Shown here piece after piece: positions 1-6,181 of a stretch of 6,181 nt of DNA. Every line of letters starts with the position of its first letter. Within the stretch, counting starts at the first letter, position 1. The stretch is from assembly GCA_001643475.1 (NCBI GenBank), contig LXTK01000146.1:1-6181 (forward strand). The letters run 5' to 3'. The position numbers and the translations under genes are program-made. This DNA comes from Proteobacteria bacterium SPGG2 (lineage in GTDB: Bacteria; Pseudomonadota; Gammaproteobacteria; Acidiferrobacterales; SPGG2). The notes under the pieces are model-generated. The model was not told where the DNA came from. It was given only the letters and a program-made list of their open reading frames with translations, and ran no database searches.

Positions 1-3000
1 CACCGGGAAACGCCACTCCAATACCTCTGGGTCGGTAATACGCGAATTGGTCATGTGGGTGTGGACCGCGTCAGTACCGTCGAAATCGGGTCCAGCGCCG
101 GACCCGCCACAGATCGTTTCGTAGTATTGCCAGCGCGCGCTACCAAAGGTGAAGTTGTTCATCGTGCCCTGTGCTGCCGCCATAACCCCTAACGCCCCAT
201 ATAGCGCATCAACGATGCACTGTGAGGTCTCGACATTACCCGCCACCACTGCGCCCGGATGTTTGGGACTAAGCATGCTTCCTTCGGGTATGATGATTTC
301 GAGTGGCTTAAGGCAACCGGCATTCAACGGAATATTGTCCGCTACCAGCGTCCGAAATACGTAAAGCACCGCCGCCTTACAGACCGCGGCTGGCGCATTG
401 AAATTGCTCATCTGTTGATGCGAAGTGCCGGTGAAATCAATGCGCGCCCGACGGGCAGATCGATCAATGCTGATGGCCACGCGCACAACACTGCCGTCAT
501 CTAGCTGATAGGCAAAATCCCCGTCCTTCAGAACATCAACAACCCGGCGCACCGATTCTTCGGCATTGTCTTGTACGTGACCCATAAACGCGTGCACAGT
601 GGCGAGGCCAAAATGGTCGATCATCTTGCGCAAGCCCTGCACCCCGGCCTCATTAGCCGCGATCTGGGCCTTAAGATCGGCAATGTTCTGATCGGGATTG
701 CGTACTGGATAACGCCCCGAAGTGAGAAGTCTTCTTAACTCAGCTTCGCGCAGCCGACCGCCGTCTACCAGCATGAAGTTGTCTATGAGTACACCCTCTT
801 CCTCGATGTTGACGCTGTTTGGTGGCATCGACCCCGGGGTGATTCCACCTATATCAGCATGGTGCCCACGTGCGCCCACGTACAGCAAAATGTTCTCACC
901 GGCTTGGTCGAATACAGGTGTGATAACAGTAACGTCGGGTAGGTGGGTACCACCGTTGTAAGGGGCATTGAGGGCATAGACGTCGCCGGGTTTCATGGTT
1001 GCCCGGTGCTGGCTAATGACACTCTGCACGCTCTCACCCATTGACCCTAGGTGAACTGGGATATGGGGCGCGTTTGCTACCAGTCCGCCATCAGCATCGA
1101 AGATCGCGCAGGAGAAGTCCAGGCGCTCCTTCATGTTTACTGAATGGCTGGTGTTCTGCAGGATTGTGCCCATCTGCTCTGCAATGGACATGAACAGATT
1201 GTTGAATATCTCGAGTCGCACTGGATCGACCTGGGTACCAACAGCGGTACTACGTGCTAATGGAGTGACTCGACTTAGAACTAGGTCATGGCGCGCGGTG
1301 AGCTCCGCCCTCCAGCCAGGTTCTACAACGATGGTACTGTTCGCTTCGACGATGATTGCTGGCCCCACCACGTAGCTGCCAGGCGCCAACTGATCACGCT
1401 TAAAAATCGGTGCTTTACACTGAGTCTCGCCATCGTGAGTGGCGTTGGCAGTATACATGTCGACCTGGCCGACGCGCTTGTCAGAGTAACTGGGTGCATC
1501 GTCACTTGGTGATAGCGCAACCAGATCGTCGCCGACGTCCCCCGCTCCGATTACTTCGACCGAGGCGGCTTCAACCACCAGCGCTTTATCGGAATCTATG
1601 AATCCGAAACGCCGCCGGTGAGCGTGCTCGAAACGCTTACTGATATCGACTGGCGTGCCGTAGTCAACGATTAATGCTGTATCCGTACCGTCATAACGCA
1701 CATGGACTTTGCGCACGCTTGAGACTTTGTGATCGGCGAGTCCCTGGTATTCCATCTCTACCCGGCCGTCCGATTCAAGGCCCGCAAATATTTGATCGAG
1801 CCGTGGTACAAGGTTATCGGTCAACTTCGCCTCAACCGCTTGCTCACGCATGACTCGCCTGTCAGCCAGGCCCATACCATATGCTGACAGCACCCCCGCA
1901 TAGGGATGTATAAAAACTTTCGATATATCGAGCGCATCCGCGACCAAGCACGCATGCTGAGGTCCAGCGCCACCGAAACAACAAAGCGCATATTCAGACA
2001 CGTCATAACCGCGCTGCACCGAAATTTTACGGACCGCGTTGGCCATGTTCTCCACCGCAATCTCAAGAAATCCGTGCGCAACTTGTTCGGGTGTGCGCAC
2101 ATTTCCGGTGGCAGCCTCTATATCTGCTGCGAGCGACCTAAACTTGACACGCACGACATCCACATCCAAGGGTAGCTTACCGCCAGGGCCGAAAACTTTG
2201 GGGAAGTAACTAGGTATGATCTTTCCTACCATTGCGTTGCAGTCGGTAACCGTAAGCGGTCCGCCGCGACGGTAGCAAGCCGGCCCCGGATCAGCACCCG
2301 CTGATTCGGGCCCGACGCGAAAGCGATTGCCGTCAAAACGTATAATCGAGCCACCGCCAGCCGCAACCGTATGGATGTACATCATCGGCGCACGCATGCG
2401 GACACCGGCTACCTCGCTCTCAAATGTGCGCTCGAATTCCCCGTCATAATGCGATACGTCCGTAGAGGTACCGCCCATATCAAATCCGATAATCTTTTCG
2501 AACCCCGCAGCGACGCTAGTGCGCGCTGCGCCCACCACGCCAGCGGCGGGGCCAGACAAAACACTGTTCTTGCCTTGGAAAAAACGACTATCCACCAGGC
2601 CGCCGTTCGACTGCATGAACAGCAGGCGTATACCACCGAGCTGTGCAGCCACGGTGTCTATATAACGTCGGAGTATTGGTGACAGATAGGCATCTACAAC
2701 CGTCGTATCACCGCGACCTACTAACTTCATTAGCGGACTCACCTCGTGGGAAGTCGACACCTGAGTAAAGCCGATCGACCGTGCCAACTCGGCCACCTGC
2801 TTTTCATGTTGTGGACAGCGATAACTGTGCATGAATACGATCGCGACCGATCGTATGCCATCCTCAAAAGTTGCTTGCAATTCAGATCGAGCAGCACCAG
2901 TATCTAGCGGCACCAGCTCCTCACCGTCAGCACGATAACGGCCATCTATTTCTATCACACGCTCATAGAGCAGCTCGGGCAAAACGATGTGGCGCGCAAA

Positions 3001-3330
3001 GATCCGCGGCCGATTCTGATATCCGATCCGCAGGATATCGCCAAATCCACGTGTTACTACCAGTAGCGTACGTTCGCCTTTGCGTTCCAACAACGCATTG
3101 GTCGCCACGGTCGTACCCATCTTGACGGAATCGATGAGATCAACCGGTATGGGTGCATCAGAAGTAAGGCCGAGCACATCGCGAATGCCTTGTAAGGCAG
3201 CGTCGGAGTAATGTTCTGGGTTTTCAGACAGCAATTTGTGTGTTACTAGCTTGCTATCGGGTGAGCGCGCGACCACGTCCGTAAATGTGCCGCCGCGGTC
3301 TATCCAGAACTGCCAAGTCCTCTTAGACAT
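1..3330 (-). CDS. oplAH: ATP-dependent 5-oxoprolinase, fused HyuA-HyuB form (C-terminus beyond window)
   Basis: The enzyme hydrolyses 5-oxo-L-proline to L-glutamate at the cost of ATP and is expected in the cytoplasm. Reading from the ATG at 3330 gives 1110 codons without a stop up to the window edge. The family is usually about 1200-1290 residues, so roughly the last 90 or more are missing. The N-terminus (WIDRGGTFTDVV, residues 9-20) is the phosphate-binding start of the HyuA half. Further HyuA motifs are LSGPAAG (258-264), DMGGTSTD (284-291) and FGGAGPQHA (452-460). The HyuB half begins near VDPVRLEIFNN (701 on). It shows MKERLDFSCAIFD (733-745), HIPVH (756-760) and GHHADIGG (822-829). Near the edge it shows the glycine-rich GGSGAGPDFDGT and HTHMTNSRITDPEVLEWR. 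The fusion in this order and the N-terminus favour 5-oxoprolinase over split hydantoinases or acetone carboxylase. It follows pcm by 41 nt. No Shine-Dalgarno sequence is visible, but the start fits the family. Confidence 0.95.
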   Translation of the reverse strand, partial: MSKRTWQFWIDRGGTFTDVVARSPDSKLVTHKLLSENPEHYSDAALQGIRDVLGLTSDAPIPVDLIDSVKMGTTVATNALLERKGERTLLVVTRGFGDILRIGYQNRPRIFARHIVLPELLYERVIEIDGRYRADGEELVPLDTGAARSELQATFEDGIRSVAIVFMHSYRCPQHEKQVAELARSIGFTQVSTSHEVSPLMKLVGRGDTTVVDAYLSPILRRYIDTVAAQLGGIRLLFMQSNGGLVDSRFFQGKNSVLSGPAAGVVGAARTSVAAGFEKIIGFDMGGTSTDVSHYDGEFERTFESEVAGVRMRAPMMYIHTVAAGGGSIIRFDGNRFRVGPESAGADPGPACYRRGGPLTVTDCNAMVGKIIPSYFPKVFGPGGKLPLDVDVVRVKFRSLAADIEAATGNVRTPEQVAHGFLEIAVENMANAVRKISVQRGYDVSEYALCCFGGAGPQHACLVADALDISKVFIHPYAGVLSAYGMGLADRRVMREQAVEAKLTDNLVPRLDQIFAGLESDGRVEMEYQGLADHKVSSVRKVHVRYDGTDTALIVDYGTPVDISKRFEHAHRRRFGFIDSDKALVVEAASVEVIGAGDVGDDLVALSPSDDAPSYSDKRVGQVDMYTANATHDGETQCKAPIFKRDQLAPGSYVVGPAIIVEANSTIVVEPGWRAELTARHDLVLSRVTPLARSTAVGTQVDPVRLEIFNNLFMSIAEQMGTILQNTSHSVNMKERLDFSCAIFDADGGLVANAPHIPVHLGSMGESVQSVISQHRATMKPGDVYALNAPYNGGTHLPDVTVITPVFDQAGENILLYVGARGHHADIGGITPGSMPPNSVNIEEEGVLIDNFMLVDGGRLREAELRRLLTSGRYPVRNPDQNIADLKAQIAANEAGVQGLRKMIDHFGLATVHAFMGHVQDNAEESVRRVVDVLKDGDFAYQLDDGSVVRVAISIDRSARRARIDFTGTSHQQMSNFNAPAAVCKAAVLYVFRTLVADNIPLNAGCLKPLEIIIPEGSMLSPKHPGAVVAGNVETSQCIVDALYGALGVMAAAQGTMNNFTFGSARWQYYETICGGSGAGPDFDGTDAVHTHMTNSRITDPEVLEWRFPV

Positions 3331-3371
3331 AGCGACACACAAGAAAAGAGCAATAGGTGTTTAACAAGGTA

Positions 3372-3487
3372 CTAGTGTCTTCCGGTAAGTGGTACAAACG
3401 CCACCGGAAGAATACGTTTTTGAGTGATCGATCCCGCCTTGTCCTTCTGCACGAGCATTAAGGTCTGACCGGAGTACGAAGTACCCA
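3372..3487 (-). pseudogene. pcm: Out-of-frame C-terminal part of pcm
   Basis: In the -1 frame relative to the main pcm reading frame, codons from GGT at about 3485 encode 37 residues beginning GTSYSGQTLMLVQKD and ending ILPVAFVPLTGRH, then TAG at 3372-3374. This is the recognisable C-terminal end of bacterial Pcm proteins, with a LVxKD strand and an LPVxFVPLTG tail. It joins the upstream part as IP-V-GTSYSGQ if one G is added on the minus strand. It has no start of its own and no sign of further decay. It is best read as the displaced tail of the neighbouring gene rather than as a separate protein. Confidence 0.88.
3379..3410 (-). repeat. Inverted repeat at the 3' end of pcm
   Basis: CTTCCGGT (3379-3386) and ACCGGAAG (3403-3410) form a perfect 8-bp inverted repeat around a 16-nt loop, ending a few bases before the pcm TAG. 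No run of T follows on either strand, so an intrinsic terminator is not supported. The repeat also encodes the conserved LPVAFVPLTG tail, so it may be chance. At most it could shape mRNA stability or partial attenuation between pcm and the oxoprolinase gene. Confidence 0.35.
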
Positions 3488-4045
3488 CGGAATCGCTATG
3501 CGGCCACCAGGTTTGAGTTGGTCGACAAGCGACTTTGGTACGGTCTCGGCCGCTGCTGTAACCATAATGGCATCGAACGGCGCGTGCTGACTCCAACCAT
3601 GATAACCATCAGCGACACGAAATTCGATGTTTGTCCTACCCATCGCACTCAAGCGCTCTCGGGCCTGTTCGCTGAGATCCCTAATCACTTCGACGGTATA
3701 TACCTGCTTCGCGAGTTCACTCAATATTACTGTCTGATAACCACAACCTGTGCCGACTTCCAAAACAATGTCGTCACCACGCAGCGCCAAAAGATCAGTC
3801 ATCAATGCGACAATGTAAGGTTGAGATATCGTTTGGCCAAAACCGATATTGAGAGGTTCATTGAGGTAGGCAAATGGTTCTTTATCTGATGGCACGAACT
3901 TGTGGCGTGCAACCTTATTCATGACGGCCATGACACACGCGTCGAACGAGCCCTTTCCAATGAGACGGCTGGTATGCTCAACCTCAGCCTCGATCTCTTG
4001 GACCATACGTGCCCTTTCTTTTGTGTACGAGTCCTCTGCAATCAT
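3458..4045 (-). CDS. pcm: Protein-L-isoaspartate O-methyltransferase, frameshifted near its 3' end
   Basis: Pcm transfers a methyl group from S-adenosylmethionine to L-isoaspartyl (and D-aspartyl) residues of aged proteins, starting their repair in the cytoplasm. The open frame is 195 residues. It carries the family segment GFGQTISQPYIVA (68-80), SAM motif I as VLEVGTGCGYQT (94-105), an acidic end of strand 2 (VYTVEV, 115-120), ADGYHGW (145-151), APFDAIMVTAA (155-165) and LKPGGRIAIP (177-186). After P186 the frame reads nine alien residues and stops at 3458-3460. The expected continuation lies in the -1 frame down to a TAG at 3372; one extra G after CCG would restore a 224-residue protein of usual length. 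Start: ATG at 4045 keeps the family's ERARMV segment but has no Shine-Dalgarno sequence. ATG at 4006 (residue 14) has GAAAGG six nt upstream but would cut that segment. It lies 37 nt after fetB. Activity is uncertain because the C-terminal strands are lost if the frameshift is real. Confidence 0.9.
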   Translation of the reverse strand: MIAEDSYTKERARMVQEIEAEVEHTSRLIGKGSFDACVMAVMNKVARHKFVPSDKEPFAYLNEPLNIGFGQTISQPYIVALMTDLLALRGDDIVLEVGTGCGYQTVILSELAKQVYTVEVIRDLSEQARERLSAMGRTNIEFRVADGYHGWSQHAPFDAIMVTAAAETVPKSLVDQLKPGGRIAIPWVLRTPVRP

Positions 4046-4081
4046 GGGCAGTGAAGATTAACCATTACGGCAGCCAAACAA

Positions 4082-4882
4082 TCAACTTATTTCTCTGATG
4101 CGTTCTAGACGCAGACGCTCACGCTCATCAAAGAGACGCCGTACCGCCACAGAAACGGCTGCGACAGTACCGAACCCCGTACCACCGGCGAGCATGAACA
4201 TAATGAGGATTTGATATTTCACGGCTTCTAATGGTGGCGTACCGGCTAGGATCTGACCGGTCATCATGCCAGGGAGGCTCACTATACCTGCTACCGCCAT
4301 CGCGTTAATGGTCGGAATCATGCCACTGCGTATACTGTCATTACGTATATCCTCGATGACCTGCTTCCAGGTGTGGCCCAACATCAATCGGTTCTCAATC
4401 AACCCGCGTTGCTGACGAGTGCTTTGTGTCAATCGGTCCAGCGCTAACGCGATTCCGGTCATGGTATTGCCAAGCATCATGCCTAATAGCGGAATGGCGT
4501 ATCGCGGCGCATACCACGGCTCAGTATCGATAACGACCAGCAACACCAAGATAGTAATGGTGAAGGTCGATACAAACATAGAGACACTGCCGACCCCGAA
4601 TCCCCACCAGCCTATCAACCGGTATCGCTGCCGGGCCATCACCTCCCAACCCGCCACCAGCAACATGGCCATTGCAATAAGGGTGATCCAACCCAGATTT
4701 ACGTTATCAAACAAAACGTTAAGAACCAAACCGACTAACAACAACTGCACCACTGTGCGCGCACCGGCGATCACCAGCTGTTTGCCAATGGCTAGACCCA
4801 TCGGCAAAGACAACGCCGCCAGCGCCAATACTAGTCCGGCTGCCAACGCCAAATCGGTAGGAGTCAACGAAACTACGTTCAT
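4082..4882 (-). CDS. fetB: FetB, permease of an iron-export-type ABC transporter (UPF0014/YbbM)
   Basis: This is an inner-membrane permease expected to pair with FetA; in E. coli the FetAB pair is linked to iron export and resistance to oxidative stress. The 266 residues match the family's usual size. About seven hydrophobic spans can be seen, near residues 10-32, 38-58, 62-80, 96-118, 128-146, 188-212 and 222-248. Family-typical segments include ARTVVQLLLVGLVL (41-54), PLLGMMLGNTMTGIALALDRL (131-151), the cytoplasmic stretch ENRLMLGHTWKQ (163-174), MIPTINAMAVAGIVSLPGMMTGQILAG (188-214) and YQILIMF (223-229). The tail is strongly charged (FDERERLRLERIREIS) and should be cytoplasmic. The ATG overlaps the fetA stop in ATGA and has no clear Shine-Dalgarno sequence, which suggests translation coupled to fetA. 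The substrate is taken from the family and is not shown by the sequence. Confidence 0.93.
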   Translation of the reverse strand: MNVVSLTPTDLALAAGLVLALAALSLPMGLAIGKQLVIAGARTVVQLLLVGLVLNVLFDNVNLGWITLIAMAMLLVAGWEVMARQRYRLIGWWGFGVGSVSMFVSTFTITILVLLVVIDTEPWYAPRYAIPLLGMMLGNTMTGIALALDRLTQSTRQQRGLIENRLMLGHTWKQVIEDIRNDSIRSGMIPTINAMAVAGIVSLPGMMTGQILAGTPPLEAVKYQILIMFMLAGGTGFGTVAAVSVAVRRLFDERERLRLERIREIS

Positions 4883-5475
4883 TTCATGCTATCTGGATCG
4901 CTAGATGTCATGCGGAGATGTTGATCGCCGACACGTTTGATCTGTCGTAGATCATGACTGACCCACAACACCGGGATCTTGTGTTTGGATCGATACGTGG
5001 CAATTAATTTCTCGACGCGGCGCACATTCTTGGGGTCAAGACTTGCGGTCGGTTCATCCAACAGCAGTGCCTTAGGACGCTGATTAAGTAACCTCAGCAA
5101 GGCCAGGCGTTGTCGTTCGCCAGTCGAAAGGCCGGCAATTCTGCGATCAAGGATCTTGGCGCCAAAACCCAATTGCTCGAGTCCGATAATTTGAGCTTCA
5201 GCGAAATGTGCGCCAACCCGCTCAAGCCACCAGTGGCTCTCTGCCGGCAGTAACCCCACGTTGCGACGCCATGTCGGACCATCGACGCTCATATGCTCGA
5301 GATTTCCAAGAAAGACTTTGCCATGAGACAGGTCCAGGTCGGCAATAGCTCGTAACAGCACAGTCTTACCGGCCCCTGATGGCCCTGAAAGACAAAGACA
5401 CTTGCCCGAAGGCACGCTCAGGCTTATCGGTCTCAAGAACTTGTTTGACAGTTTGACCACACGCAAACGACTCAC
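4879..5475 (-). CDS. fetA: FetA-like ATP-binding subunit of the ABC transporter
   Basis: This is a cytoplasmic ATPase of 198 residues that should drive FetB. Visible motifs are Walker A GPSGAGKT (31-38), signature LSTGERQRL (116-124), Walker B ALLLDEPTASLD (136-147, catalytic E141) and the H-loop in SHD (H174). Two sites deviate from the usual ATPase pattern. The Q-loop region reads LLPAESHWW (75-83), with no glutamine where LxxQ is expected, and the signature is LSTGE instead of LSGGQ/E. I recall similar PAE-WW loops in other YbbL-like proteins, so this may mark a subfamily. The start is GTG at 5475; the first in-frame ATG would be residue 62, inside the fold. The GTG overlaps the thioesterase stop as GTGA, with GAGG seven nt upstream. 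The ATPase call is certain. The FetA name depends on its overlap with fetB. Confidence 0.92.
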   Translation of the reverse strand: MSRLRVVKLSNKFLRPISLSVPSGKCLCLSGPSGAGKTVLLRAIADLDLSHGKVFLGNLEHMSVDGPTWRRNVGLLPAESHWWLERVGAHFAEAQIIGLEQLGFGAKILDRRIAGLSTGERQRLALLRLLNQRPKALLLDEPTASLDPKNVRRVEKLIATYRSKHKIPVLWVSHDLRQIKRVGDQHLRMTSSDPDSMK

Positions 5476-5936
5476 GGAACTGCCTCATCATCCTGAGACA
5501 CTAATCTCTCCAGCGCCGATCGGACATGTTGCGGCATGGACACCGGTTTTTGAGTCTGTCGGTCTACAAATACGTCTACAAAGTAACCCGCCGCCGCTGG
5601 TTGGTCTTGTTGCTGCCTGAACAAACCAATTTCATAGCGCACACTTGAATTACCTAGTCGTGCAACTCGTAGGCCAGCGTCAACGACTTCTGGAAAAGAC
5701 AACGACTGATAATATCGGCACTTACTCTCAACCGTAAATGGCAGCACCGCCCCTGTGAGGACGTCGATCTGTGCCTCGACCATCAAGTAATTCATTATCG
5801 CCGTATCGAAATAGGAATAGTAAACAACGTTATTGACATGGCCATATATATCGTTGTCTTTCCAACGTGTCGGTATCGCCAGGAAATGCCGAAAACTATC
5901 CCTGGCTTCATTGGCTGTCGATGCGTCGTTAGACAT
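5472..5936 (-). CDS. Acyl-CoA thioesterase, 4HBT hotdog-fold family
   Basis: This is a single hotdog-domain protein of 154 residues, the normal size for 4-hydroxybenzoyl-CoA-type thioesterases, which hydrolyse acyl-CoA to free acid and CoA in the cytoplasm. The diagnostic segment is TRWKDNDIYGHVNNVVYYSYFDTA (residues 23-46). D29 occupies the position of the catalytic aspartate of Pseudomonas 4HBT, followed by GHVNN. The long helix (about 40-55) and the later strands (SKCRYYQSLSFPEVVDAGLRVARLG, SSVRYEIGLF, AAAGYFVDVFVD) complete the fold. The substrate cannot be told from sequence. It is the first gene of the minus-strand cluster, its stop overlapping the fetA start by four nt. The ATG at 5936 has only a weak purine stretch (TGAGAAA) upstream. 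The link with iron transport is positional and its meaning is unclear. Confidence 0.92.
   Translation of the reverse strand: MSNDASTANEARDSFRHFLAIPTRWKDNDIYGHVNNVVYYSYFDTAIMNYLMVEAQIDVLTGAVLPFTVESKCRYYQSLSFPEVVDAGLRVARLGNSSVRYEIGLFRQQQDQPAAAGYFVDVFVDRQTQKPVSMPQHVRSALERLVSQDDEAVP
5483..5486 (-). promoter_or_regulatory. Shine-Dalgarno sequence that decides the fetA GTG start
   Basis: GAGG on the minus strand, seven nt upstream of the GTG at 5475, lies inside the last codons of the thioesterase gene. It supports GTG as the real start and would let ribosomes that finish the thioesterase restart on fetA. Confidence 0.6.
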
Positions 5937-5979
5937 GCGTACGATTTCTCAGCAACGATGTAGATCCATAGATGAACAA

Positions 5980-6008
5980 TTCTCAGTACAATCTGATCAC
6001 GGTATACT
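5980..6008 (+). promoter_or_regulatory. Sigma-70-like promoter for the HIT-family gene
   Basis: TTCTCA at 5980-5985 (four of six matches to TTGACA) is followed after 17 bp by TATACT at 6003-6008 (five of six matches to TATAAT). Transcription would begin near 6015, giving a leader of about 50 nt before the ATG at 6066. The spacing is ideal and the site sits in the only non-coding region upstream of the gene. It is predicted from sequence only. Confidence 0.5.
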
Positions 6009-6030
6009 ACGTTTTTGAGCACATCTTGAA
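6001..6030 (-). promoter_or_regulatory. Weak candidate promoter for the thioesterase-fetA-fetB cluster
   Basis: On the minus strand, TTCAAG (6030-6025) and TATACC (6006-6001) are separated by 18 bp. They match the -35 and -10 consensus poorly to moderately (three and four of six). The -10 would overlap the plus-strand -10 at the GTATAC palindrome, which would make the two promoters compete. No better minus-strand pair was found between 5937 and 6065, although the five-gene cluster must start in or beyond this region. Confidence 0.2.
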
Positions 6031-6047
6031 GGCTGCGAAAATATCAT

Positions 6048-6055
6048 AAAGGAGG
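6048..6055 (+). promoter_or_regulatory. Strong Shine-Dalgarno sequence of the HIT-family gene
   Basis: AAAGGAGG lies ten nt before the ATG at 6066 and fits the 16S rRNA 3' end almost fully. It fixes the start codon and suggests efficient translation, unlike the weak sites before pcm and the oxoprolinase gene. Confidence 0.85.
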
Positions 6056-6065
6056 ACGTGTATTC

Positions 6066-6181
6066 ATGCCAGAAGAAACGATATTCAGTAAAATTATTCG
6101 CCACGAAATCCCAGCGACCATCCTATTTCAAGACGAACGTGTCACCGCCTTCGCCGACATCACGGAACGGCCCGTAAAAGG
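6066..6181 (+). CDS. HIT (histidine triad) family protein, N-terminal fragment
   Basis: Only the first 38 codons lie in the window. The start MPEETIFSKIIRHEIPATILFQDERVTAFADI is typical of HIT-family nucleotide-binding hydrolases such as HinT, which act on nucleoside phosphoramidates and related adenylates in the cytoplasm. The catalytic HxHxH triad lies near the C-terminus and is outside the window, so the subgroup cannot be settled. The last visible residues (TERPVKG) differ from the SPQAPVH seen in classic HinT and look more like HIT proteins continuing with GHTLVIPK. The ATG is set by a strong AAAGGAGG ten nt upstream. The gene is divergent from the minus-strand cluster. Confidence 0.85.
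   Translation, partial: MPEETIFSKIIRHEIPATILFQDERVTAFADITERPVK

Noticed and set aside
149..2682. Several plus-strand open frames of 60-100 codons opposite the oxoprolinase gene
   Set aside because: They overlap one another and lie antisense to a continuous 1110-codon frame rich in family motifs. None resembles a known protein or has a good ribosome binding site.
3372..3410. Intrinsic terminator between pcm and the oxoprolinase gene
   Set aside because: The inverted repeat lacks a following T run on the minus strand and lies within the coding end of pcm.
3480..3495. Programmed -1 ribosomal frameshift in pcm
   Set aside because: The reading frame at the junction (T CCG TGG GTA) is not an X XXY YYZ slippery heptamer, and no downstream stimulatory structure is evident. 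A missing base explains the data more simply and restores the expected valine.
3518..3889. A 123-codon plus-strand open frame opposite pcm
   Set aside because: It is antisense to well-conserved pcm motifs (GTGCGYQT, GQTISQP) and its translation looks like no known family.
4044..4067. Short upstream frame (MVNLHCP) whose TGA overlaps the pcm ATG
   Set aside because: Seven codons with no Shine-Dalgarno sequence; such a frame arises easily by chance and shows no attenuator-like composition.
4419..4904. A 161-codon plus-strand open frame opposite fetB
   Set aside because: It mirrors the permease gene. Its composition reflects the complement of hydrophobic codons, and there is no ribosome binding site or recognisable domain.

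Overview
The window holds an ordinary-looking stretch of bacterial chromosome. It is most likely from a Gram-negative proteobacterium, possibly a gammaproteobacterium. This rests on protein families and style (a FetAB transporter, a 4HBT thioesterase, a ~224-residue Pcm-type methyltransferase and a fused 5-oxoprolinase, in tightly packed genes with roughly balanced base composition); no marker here fixes the taxon. I see no mobile element, CRISPR array, rRNA or tRNA.

Five genes lie head to tail on the minus strand and read from right to left: a hotdog-fold acyl-CoA thioesterase (5936-5472), the ATPase FetA (5475-4879), the permease FetB (4882-4082), protein-L-isoaspartate O-methyltransferase (4045 to about 3372, broken by a one-base frameshift), and a HyuA-HyuB fused ATP-dependent 5-oxoprolinase (3330 to beyond the left edge). 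The first three are interlocked by 4-nt stop/start overlaps (GTGA and ATGA). The next two follow gaps of 37 and 41 nt, so one transcript from around 6000 could cover all five. On the plus strand, a HIT-family gene starts at 6066 and runs off the right edge. The 129-bp divergent intergenic region (5937-6065) carries the clearest promoter and the only strong Shine-Dalgarno sequence outside a coding region.

Functionally, FetA and FetB should form one inner-membrane ABC transporter, linked in E. coli to iron export and peroxide resistance. Pcm repairs aged aspartyl residues in proteins. 5-oxoprolinase returns 5-oxoproline (from glutathione turnover or spontaneous glutamine/glutamate cyclisation) to glutamate. 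A shared stress-and-damage-repair theme is tempting, but it is an inference from gene order only.

The main anomaly is the pcm frameshift near 3487. The last 37 family-typical residues are intact in the -1 frame, so either this is a very recent mutation or one base is missing from the sequence. The second point of note is the variant ATP-site loops of FetA. I found no convincing evidence of an undescribed system.
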